From: Gilliamella sp. Lep-s35 | Lineage (GTDB): Bacteria; Pseudomonadota; Gammaproteobacteria; Enterobacterales; Orbaceae | Assembly (NCBI RefSeq): GCF_009795845.1 | Contig: NZ_WTEX01000007.1 | Location: 37,948-101,947, forward strand | DNA: 64,000 nt | Direction: 5' to 3' | Part shown: piece by piece, positions 57,667 through 64,000 of the stretch | How the letters are laid out: every line of letters starts with the position of its first letter | How positions within the stretch are numbered: the first letter of the stretch is position 1 | The notes under the pieces: model-generated | Told to the model about the DNA's origin: nothing | The model's input: the letters and a program-made list of their open reading frames with translations, nothing else | The model's database searches: none | Translations under genes and position numbers: made by a program

Positions 57667-58963
57667 ATGAATAAGCAATTTTTTTATTCTAATGATACTG
57701 AGCGATCAGTATTAGGTGCATTATTAATCGATAATAGCTGTATTGATGATACATTTGAAATAAAAGTGGATGATTTTTATATACCACAGCACAAATTGAT
57801 TTTTAATGCCATAGTTTCTTTAATTCAAGAAGGTAAGCATGCGGATATTCTGACTGTATCTCAGGCTCTTTCCGAAGAACAACTAAAAAATTGTGGTGGT
57901 TTAGCATATTTAGCTGAGTTGAGTAGAGATACACCACGAGCAACAAATTTTAAACACTATGCATCAATTTTACGCAATTATACAAAAGCTCGTAGTGCAA
58001 ATAATATTGCAAAAACATTGATAAAAAAGCTCACAAAAGCGTCATTTAGTAATTCAGACAGCAGTAATCAGATTATAGCACAAACGGAATCCGAACTTTT
58101 TCAGTTGGGACATGCTGTAGATAATCAAGATGAGCAACTTATACCAGCAATGTTGAATAATATTATGACATTTTTGGAAACGGAGCACTCTCCATTTATT
58201 CCAACAGGTTTTAAAAATTTGGATTCTAAAATAGGTGGGTTGGAACCCAAGGAAATTACAATTATTGCCGCAAGACCTTCCATGGGGAAAACAGCATTTC
58301 TTATTTCATTGATTTACAATCAAATAATAGCGCTTAATGATAATCCTAATTTACCTATACAACCTGTTTTTGTTTTTAGCTTAGAGATGGATGCACAATC
58401 GTTGATGTTGCGATTATTAGCTACATTATCCCATGTACCATTTATCGATATAAAAAATAAAAATCTTGACGATAGTGATTACGGAAAAATTTCTTATTAT
58501 TGATGATAATGCGTATTTAACTCCAAGCATTTTCAGACGTAAAGTTCAGCGTTATACACGTTTATATGGCCAACCAATATTTGTTGCAGTTGATTATGTA
58601 CAGTTAATGTCATCAGGTGAAAAAAACAATGAAAATCGTGCTGTTGAAGTGAGCAATATTAGTAGACAGCTAAAAATTCATTGTAAAGATTTCAATATTC
58701 CTTTAGTTCTGCTTTCACAATTAAACCGCTCAGTTGAATCTCGTTCTGATAAACATCCTCTTTTGTCTGATTTGAAAGAATCTGGCAGTTTAGAGCAAGA
58801 TGCGACAACAGTAATATTACTGTATCGAGATGAAGTCTATAACGAAAACAGTGAAGCTAAAGGGACTGGTGAATTAATAGTGGCCAAAGCTCGTAATGCA
58901 GCGACTGGTAAAGTAGCAGTCAAATTTGATGGGCCATACATGCATTATCAAAATTTAGTTTAA
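57667..58963 (+). pseudogene. DnaB-type replicative helicase, frameshifted
   Basis: The frame 57667-58503 encodes the N-terminal domain (NDTERSVLGALLIDNSCIDD) and the Walker A region IIAARPSMGKTAFLISLIYN of a DnaB helicase and stops at ISYY. The next frame, readable from about 58472, continues EKFLIIDDNAYLTPSIFRRK, then VAVDYVQLMSSG, LLSQLNRSVESR and the C-terminal KARNAATGKVAVKFD. Compared with normal DnaB, roughly 15-20 residues between LDDSDYGK and FLIIDD are missing along with the frame. A deletion of non-triplet length therefore inactivated it. It is the middle gene of the parA-dnaB-parB set. Confidence 0.85.
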
Positions 58964-58979
58964 GGAAAATATTAATATT

Positions 58980-59558
58980 ATGGTAGAACAAAAATCATCT
59001 GTTGATGTTATGCGTGAACGTATATCTACAGGTTTCCCAGACGGTGATAGGGCAACCACTAAAATTACATTGAATGAAATGCCTATGCGGGTCAATCTTG
59101 ACGAATTAAGACCTAGTCAGGTATTACCACGCCTGAAAAAAAATGAATCATATGAAGATATTAAAGAATCTATTCGAAAAAAGGGACTTGATCATGCTCC
59201 TGCCATTACAAAAATACCAGGAGAAGAGGGCTATGTAATTTCAGATGGGGGAAATACACGATTACAAATTTTGAAAGAGTTGTATGAAGAAACTGGCGAT
59301 AAACGCTTTTATACAATTAATTGTATTTTCAGGCCTTGGGGCGGAGAGCTGAAATCTATTGTTGGACATTTAACTGAAAATGGCCTTCGTAGTGATTATA
59401 CATTCATAGAAAAAGCATTGGGTGTTTCAAAGAGTAAAGTTTTGTATGAAGAAGAAGTAGGTAAACCACTATCTTCACGAGAGTTGAGTGAGTGTTTAAA
59501 AAATCATGGATATCCTATTTCTTATGTATTAATCTGTAATAGTCTTCACTCAATCTGA
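58980..59558 (+). pseudogene. ParB-like partition protein, truncated by an IS
   Basis: The N-terminal ParB/Spo0J nuclease-like domain is present: MRVNLDELRPSQVLPRLKKN, YEDIKESIRKKGLDHAPAIT, GYVISDGGNTRLQILKELYE. Normal ICE ParB proteins continue for several hundred more residues. Here the frame ends ICNSLHSI at 59558, inside the left end of the IS481-like element at about 59548. It is the third gene of the ICE partition set. Confidence 0.8.
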
Positions 59559-60542
59559 CATTTGCGTTATTTTATAACACAAAAGGAGAGTCATAAATGA
59601 ATCAAACCGCCAAAATCATTAAACCTAAATTAGGACTTTTAGAATTAGCTAAGCAACTCGGTAACGTTCAACAAGCTTGCAAAGTCATGGGATACAGTCG
59701 AGATAGCTATTATCGATTTAAAAAATTGTATGAGCAAGGGGGTGAGCTTGCGCTTCAAGAAATCAGTCGCAAAAAGCCTATCGAAAAAAATCGGGTAGAG
59801 CCACATATAGAACAAGCCGTTGTCAATATGGCCTATGAATATCCAGCTTATGGGCAACATCGAGTTGCCAATCAACTTCGTCAAGAAGGCATCATGGTGT
59901 CAGGGAGTGGTGTACGCTCTATTTGGCTACGTCACGATTTAGAAAGTTTTAAAAAACGCTTAATAGCTCTAGAAACCAAAGTGGCACAAGAAGGATGTGT
60001 GCTCACGGAAAATCAATTACAGCCCTTGAAAAAGCCAAAGCATCACGAACAGTCTGATTGCAGCCGATATGCTCAATGATAAAGTGCTTTCTTTCTTTTA
60101 CAGCGAACAAGTCCCCCTTTTACGCATTCTTACAGACCGAGGAACGGAATATAATGGCCATAAGGAGAGCCATGCTTATGAACTTTATCTTAATCTAGAA
60201 GATATTGAACACACCAAGACCAAAGCCTACAGTCCACAAACTAACGGCATTTGTGAGCGATTCCATAAGACGATGAAAACAGAATGTTATGATATTTTAT
60301 TTCGGCGTAAGATTTACACACAATTGAGTGAAATACAAAACAATATTGAGCAATGGCTTGAGTTTTACAATCGAGAAAGAGCGCACTCTGGAAAATATTG
60401 TTATGGAAAGACACCATGGCAAACATGGAATGATGCAAAGGGATTGGTTAAGGAAAAGCAATTGGAGAATTTATTTTACTCATCGGACACGCATTTTGTT
60501 AAAATGAAGGCCGATGAGTAATACGTGTCTGTCAGATTAAGT
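59548..60542 (+). mobile_element. IS481-like insertion sequence, internally deleted
   Basis: The terminal sequences ACTCAATCTGACA (59548-59560) and TGTCAGATTAAGT (60530-60542) form an imperfect inverted repeat. Between them lies a transposase gene with an internal deletion (next entry). The IS truncates the parB-like gene. A more degraded copy is at 25160-25500, and its right end is duplicated just to the right. Exact ends are uncertain by several bases. Confidence 0.75.
59597..60521 (+). pseudogene. IS481-family transposase, internally deleted
   Basis: The first frame (59597-60079) carries the helix-turn-helix part [39 protein letters not shown] and [12 protein letters not shown]. The second frame (60069-60521) resumes at [14 protein letters not shown] and includes VPLLRILTDRGTEYNG, KAYSPQTNGICERFHKTMKT E. 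About 70-80 residues between KPKHHEQSD and LIAADML, with the first catalytic Asp of the DDE triad, are missing and the frames differ. The transposase cannot be active. Confidence 0.85.
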
Positions 60543-60556
60543 TTGAGCTACTAAAG

Positions 60557-60764
60557 TTGAGCAATGGCTTGAGTTTTACAATCGAGAAAGAGCGCATTCT
60601 GGAAAATATTGTTATGGGAAGACACCATGGCAAACATGGAATGGTGCAAAGGGGTTGGTTAAGGAAAAGCAATTGGAGAATTTATTTTACTCACCGGACA
60701 CGCATTTTGTTAAAATGAAAGCCGATGAGTAATATGTGTCTGTCAGATTAAGTTTGAGCTACTA
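60557..60764 (+). repeat. Tandem duplication of the IS right end
   Basis: Positions 60557-60764 repeat 60346-60553, offset 211 bases, from TTGAGCAATGGCTTGAG to the terminal TTTGAGCTACTA, with few mismatches. The second copy abuts the truncated lipoprotein gene. Confidence 0.9.
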
Positions 60765-60959
60765 TACATTAACAAATAGTTCCCATTTAATATTAGCACT
60801 GTAAATTCCGACATAATAGGCAGGTTCTTGCTTATACTGCTTTGGTATTTCAATTGCTTGCATAGTTTCTTTAATTATTTGTTTATCTGTTTTTTGTGCT
60901 TGTCCGCAAGAAAACAGAAAACAACTAAGTAAAAACACGCTGATTAATTTTTTCATCAT
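60762..60959 (-). pseudogene. Truncated third copy of the lipoprotein gene
   Basis: The 65-residue frame starts MMKKLISVFLLSCFLFSCGQ and continues to YVGIYSANIKWELFVN, nearly identical to the start of the next upstream gene. It ends where the IS481 right-end duplication begins, so the IS or its rearrangement removed about 250 residues. The lipobox LFSC is intact, and a short lipopeptide might still be made. Confidence 0.8.
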
Positions 60960-60963
60960 GAAT

Positions 60964-61902
60964 TTATCTTATTACCTCTAACTTGTCAGATCCTTCAGGT
61001 ATATGGAAACGGAATAAATAACTTCCATTAGACTCCTTATTATTTTCTTTAAAAATTGCTTTAAATTTAATTCCGTCAGAAAAATCATCTTTGTCTTTTT
61101 GTCTTAATTTTACAATCCTATTATTGGGTTCAATTATTATCTGATAGTCTTCAATCGGTAAAATTTGTATATCATCAAATATCTTTGAAAACTCCCCGTT
61201 GGTTAAAGAGTCTTCTTGAAAAGAATTTTCAATTTCTTGTTGAGTAGCATATAGACAGATAAATTTTTCTTTCTCTCTGGGCATGATTGCTTGAAGGTAA
61301 GCTTCTGTATTATTTTTTTCTAAAATAGTACGCAACGCCTCTATTTTTTTAACTACTTTTTGTTCCAAATCGGGGACTTTGGTTAAATCTTTAGATTTTG
61401 TCCAACCTGTCATTTGATAAGGCACTTGCGCTTCAAATTCAAACGATTTTTCAAAATAAGGTAAATCTTTAGTCTGTTCATAAGGCAGTTCGAAGTTTAG
61501 TATATGGATTTCAGGATCTTCCTTATCCCTAAAATTTTTATTGTAAAATAATCTCAATCTAAAAGCGGCATACTCGCCTAAAACAGCCTGTCCATTCGGG
61601 GGATAAATGCGAAAGGTTATTTTTTGTTTACCACTGCCCAAAATTCGATAGTTTAATGGGACAATGAGACTGGTAATTTTACCTTGATAATGGGCAAACA
61701 TTTGTACATCATTAACAAATAGTTCCCATCTAATATTAGAACTGTAAATTCCGACATAATAGGCAGGTTCTTGCTGGTACTGCTTTGGCACTTCAATTGC
61801 TTGCATAGTTTCTTTAATTATTTGTTTATCTGTTTTTGGTGCTTGTCCGCAAGAAAACAGAAAACAACTAAGTAAAAACACGCTGATTAATTTTTTCATC
61901 AT
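60964..61902 (-). CDS. Lipoprotein paralogue 2, possible effector-associated/immunity protein
   Basis: The 312-residue protein has a lipoprotein signal peptide with lipobox LFSC (Cys18). The mature region contains AYYVGIYSSNIRWELFVND, KQKITFRIYPPNGQAVLGE and VPYQMTGWTKSKDLTKVPDL. It is about 80 percent like the upstream paralogue by eye. The family is not recognised. Position after a 374-residue protein and the triplication suggest immunity or accessory lipoproteins for a secreted effector, as in type VI or contact-dependent loci. It starts four bases after the upstream gene. Confidence 0.75.
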   Translation of the reverse strand: MMKKLISVFLLSCFLFSCGQAPKTDKQIIKETMQAIEVPKQYQQEPAYYVGIYSSNIRWELFVNDVQMFAHYQGKITSLIVPLNYRILGSGKQKITFRIYPPNGQAVLGEYAAFRLRLFYNKNFRDKEDPEIHILNFELPYEQTKDLPYFEKSFEFEAQVPYQMTGWTKSKDLTKVPDLEQKVVKKIEALRTILEKNNTEAYLQAIMPREKEKFICLYATQQEIENSFQEDSLTNGEFSKIFDDIQILPIEDYQIIIEPNNRIVKLRQKDKDDFSDGIKFKAIFKENNKESNGSYLFRFHIPEGSDKLEVIR

Positions 61903-61906
61903 GAAT

Positions 61907-62854
61907 TTATCTTATTACCTCTAACTCGTCAGATCCTTCAGGTATATGGAAACGGAAGTAATAACCTCCAGTAATCTCCTTTTTATCTTCTTTATCAATT
62001 GCTTTAAATTTAATTCCGTCTGTAAAACTATCATCGTCTTTTTGTCTTAATTTTACAATCCTATTATGGGGTTCAAGTATTATCTGATAGTCAGTAATCG
62101 GTAAAATTTGTATATCATCCAATATCTTTGAAAGCTGCCCGTTGGTTAAAGAGTCTTCTTGAAAAGAATTTTCAATTTCTTGTTGAGTAGCATATAAACA
62201 GATAAATTGTTCTTTCGATCTGGGCATGACTGCTTGAAAGTAAGCTTCTGTATCCTTATTTTCTAAAATAGTACGCAACGCCTCTATTTTTTTTACTACT
62301 TTTTGTTCCAAATCGGGGACTTTGGTTAAATCTTTAGATTTTGTCCAACCAGTCATTTGATAAGGCACTTGCGCTTCAAATTCAAACGATTTTTCAAAAT
62401 AAGGTAAATCTTTAGTCTGTTCATAAGGCAGTTCGAAATCTAGTATAGGGATTTCAGGAACTTTCTTATCCCTAAAATTCTTTCTATAATATAATCTCAA
62501 TCTAAAAGCGGCATATTCGCCTAAAACAGTCTGTCCATTGGGGGGATACATGCGAATGGTTAATTTTTGTTTACCGCTGCCCAGTATATTATAATTTAGT
62601 GGGACAATGGGACTGGTAATTTTACCCTGATAATGGGCAAACGTTTGTGTATCATTAATAAATAGTTCCCATTTAATATTAGCACTGTAAATTCCGGCAT
62701 AATAGAACGGTTCTTGCTGGTACTGCTTTGGTATTTCAATTGCTTGCATAGTTTCTTTAATTATTTGTTTATCTGTTTTTGGTGCTTGTCCGCAGCCTTG
62801 TAATAGTAATAAGCAGGCTACAAGAACACTAGCTGTTTTTTTTATCATTTTCAT
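61907..62854 (-). CDS. Lipoprotein paralogue 1, possible effector-associated/immunity protein
   Basis: From ATG 62854 the protein is 315 residues: MKMIKKTASVLVACLLLLQG C, lipobox LQGC with Cys21. GGGAGG lies about 14 bases upstream. A longer frame from 62950 adds 32 charged residues that hide the signal peptide and overlap the neighbour, so it is rejected. The signal peptide differs from that of the two downstream copies, while the mature parts are very similar (QQEPFYYAGIYSANIKWELF). The start overlaps the end of the 374-residue gene by 26 bases, implying translational coupling. Confidence 0.75.
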   Translation of the reverse strand: MKMIKKTASVLVACLLLLQGCGQAPKTDKQIIKETMQAIEIPKQYQQEPFYYAGIYSANIKWELFINDTQTFAHYQGKITSPIVPLNYNILGSGKQKLTIRMYPPNGQTVLGEYAAFRLRLYYRKNFRDKKVPEIPILDFELPYEQTKDLPYFEKSFEFEAQVPYQMTGWTKSKDLTKVPDLEQKVVKKIEALRTILENKDTEAYFQAVMPRSKEQFICLYATQQEIENSFQEDSLTNGQLSKILDDIQILPITDYQIILEPHNRIVKLRQKDDDSFTDGIKFKAIDKEDKKEITGGYYFRFHIPEGSDELEVIR

Positions 62855-63953
62855 TAAAATATTTTTTTCCTCCCAAAATAGGTTCTTTCGGTGCTTCAAC
62901 AATAACGATATCTTTCGATCTTTTAATACCGTATTTATCAAATTCAGCATTAATTTCCAGAATAATTTTGATACCCGTAAACTTTACAGCTCCTTCTAAA
63001 TAGGGACCCTTTTCATCTGCCGCAAAACCGAGTGTGGGTTCAAAAAAACTGCTGGCTTTTGCGCTAGCCCCTGCTTTCATAGTATGTTCATCCCCCCAAA
63101 GTAACCAGGTTTTTATTTTCCACTCTCCTTCTGCGGAAAGTTCTACCTCTAAACCAAAGCGACCATTGGCTTTTACACTGTAATTATTTTCGTTAAAAAA
63201 TTTAAATCCTGTTTTTTCATGATATAAACCCGATACTATGATTTCAAACCCTATTTCTCCTATTGCTGATACAGCGAATACAGCATTTATATTTAAGGCA
63301 ACCAGTGCAGTATCTACCGTTCTCACTATGCGTCCAATATACGGCATTCTGGAGGCAATCGCAATTAGGTCTAACGTTCCTTTTCCGGTTAAAAAAGGAG
63401 AAAATTTTAAGTGTGCTTCTAATTGACGAACTACCGACAAGGGGGAAGGGGGATTGTATACGTTTTTATAATTTAACTCAAAACTTACGGATGGAGAGCC
63501 TATTTCTAACATTACGGGTTGTCTTTTAAGTTTAGCAGCAAGGGATGCACAAGCGTTTTGCATATCTTTCGGTAAAAAATTAAACCCATTTTTTGCTTCA
63601 TTTCCTCCGATTAACTTATTTATCTTATTTTTTATTTTTAAAAATGTTTTAAGAATAGGTCTTATTTTTCCTGCAAATTCATATGAAATCTCTTTTTGAA
63701 CATTATTATAAGTTACACCTCCACCTACTTTGAATTTAGTCTCTAAATTTCCATCATATCCGTCTATATCACCAGCTTGTGCCTTATTCACAGCATCATC
63801 AACTCGTGCTTGCCTCATTGTAACCCATGAATCTCTATATTTTATTGGATTTTTACAGGCATATTCAACTTTAAATTCCCACTCAATATCGGGGTATACA
63901 TTAATCTTTACAGGAATGCTGTATCGGCAGGTTTCTGCCATTACCAAAACCAT
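62829..63953 (-). CDS. Large protein of unknown function, likely effector-type
   Basis: The 374-residue protein (MVLVMAETCRYSIPVKINVY...) has no recognised family. A beta-rich N-terminal part is followed by a helix around 115-150 (IRPILKTFLKIKNKINKLIG), a hydrophobic glycine/alanine stretch near 225-260 (TALVALNINAVFAVSAIGEI GF), then beta-rich repeats (KANGRFGLEVELSAEGEWKI). That layout would suit a membrane-active or phage-structure-like effector. The start may instead be the ATG five codons later. It begins just after a terminator hairpin and overlaps the lipoprotein gene, making a small operon. Confidence 0.55.
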   Translation of the reverse strand: MVLVMAETCRYSIPVKINVYPDIEWEFKVEYACKNPIKYRDSWVTMRQARVDDAVNKAQAGDIDGYDGNLETKFKVGGGVTYNNVQKEISYEFAGKIRPILKTFLKIKNKINKLIGGNEAKNGFNFLPKDMQNACASLAAKLKRQPVMLEIGSPSVSFELNYKNVYNPPSPLSVVRQLEAHLKFSPFLTGKGTLDLIAIASRMPYIGRIVRTVDTALVALNINAVFAVSAIGEIGFEIIVSGLYHEKTGFKFFNENNYSVKANGRFGLEVELSAEGEWKIKTWLLWGDEHTMKAGASAKASSFFEPTLGFAADEKGPYLEGAVKFTGIKIILEINAEFDKYGIKRSKDIVIVEAPKEPILGGKKYFNENDKKNS

Positions 63954-63967
63954 ATTAATAAAAAAAC

Positions 63968-63983
63968 GGCGGAGTTATCCGCC
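63968..63983 (-). terminator. Terminator of an upstream minus-strand gene beyond the window
   Basis: GGCGGA-TAAC-TCCGCC on the minus strand is followed by GTTTTTTTT. It ends only about 15 bases before the ATG of the 374-residue gene, so it terminates an upstream unit, perhaps the parent secretion gene. Confidence 0.75.
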
Positions 63984-64000
63984 TGTTTTATTTATCTTAT

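Noticed and set aside
1..64000. CRISPR array or retron
   Set aside because: No regularly spaced direct repeats, cas genes or reverse transcriptase motif (xADD) were seen on either strand; the repeats present are IS, pretoxin or leader copies.

Overview
This 64 kb window is an AT-rich gammaproteobacterial chromosome segment. The housekeeping proteins are close to E. coli proteins over their full length (RuvAB, AckA, Pta, GuaA, UvrA, RecR, YbhA, TruC, TrhP, PepD), and several small gene orders match E. coli (yfbV beside ackA-pta; yicC divergent from rph-pyrE; pepD divergent from gpt-frsA, then proB-proA). Low GC, E. coli-like synteny, and stretches rich in polymorphic-toxin and insertion-sequence debris suggest an Orbales/Orbaceae insect-gut bacterium such as Gilliamella. 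That assignment is inference from memory, not a database result.

Layout. 0.2-7.7 kb: ruvAB with a consensus LexA box, cysK, priC-yfbV, ackA-pta. 8.1-12 kb: a HlyC-family (RTX toxin acyltransferase-like) protein lacking both catalytic residues, followed by a 1078-residue ESPR-type autotransporter. 12.2-15.3 kb: guaA, wreckage of a tyrosine integrase fused to IS3 debris, and a family 25 glycosyltransferase. 15.5-23.3 kb: yhcH-like/kdgK, uvrA (LexA box), plsY, recR, ybhA, truC. 23.3-28.4 kb: a decayed transposable element, a membrane protein, an IS relic, pyrE-rph / yicC, and a broken EamA permease. 28.5-31.1 kb: a decayed integrative element next to tRNA-Cys that carries an intact Ibs-Sib type I toxin-antitoxin locus (18-residue toxin, convergent promoters) and small ribbon-helix-helix-like proteins. 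31.4-41.9 kb: glycerate kinase with a broken GntP permease, trhP, proBA, gpt-frsA, pepD.

42.5-49.7 kb is an island of orphan toxin C-termini and immunity genes, all on the + strand and with no parental Rhs/CdiA/MafB-type gene in the window. Two cassettes keep the pretoxin motif EDWHTYFVG followed by a nuclease domain (a GH-E-like one and an HNH-like one). Several other immunity genes are preceded only by short scars of toxin C-terminal tails. It reads as an archive in which immunity genes outlast their toxins.

49.8-56.4 kb returns to core metabolism: argC-argB behind a twin ARG box, a short-type argG with a lysine-rich tail, argH, serC, and a DUF4156 lipoprotein. 56.6-64 kb starts with tRNA-Ile2 (CAT), immediately followed by a parA-dnaB-parB set typical of one end of PFGI-1/ICEHin1056-type integrative conjugative elements. 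dnaB is frameshifted and parB is cut off by an internally deleted IS481-like element. Beyond the IS are minus-strand paralogous lipoproteins and a 374-residue protein, probably an effector/immunity-like cluster continuing past the window edge.
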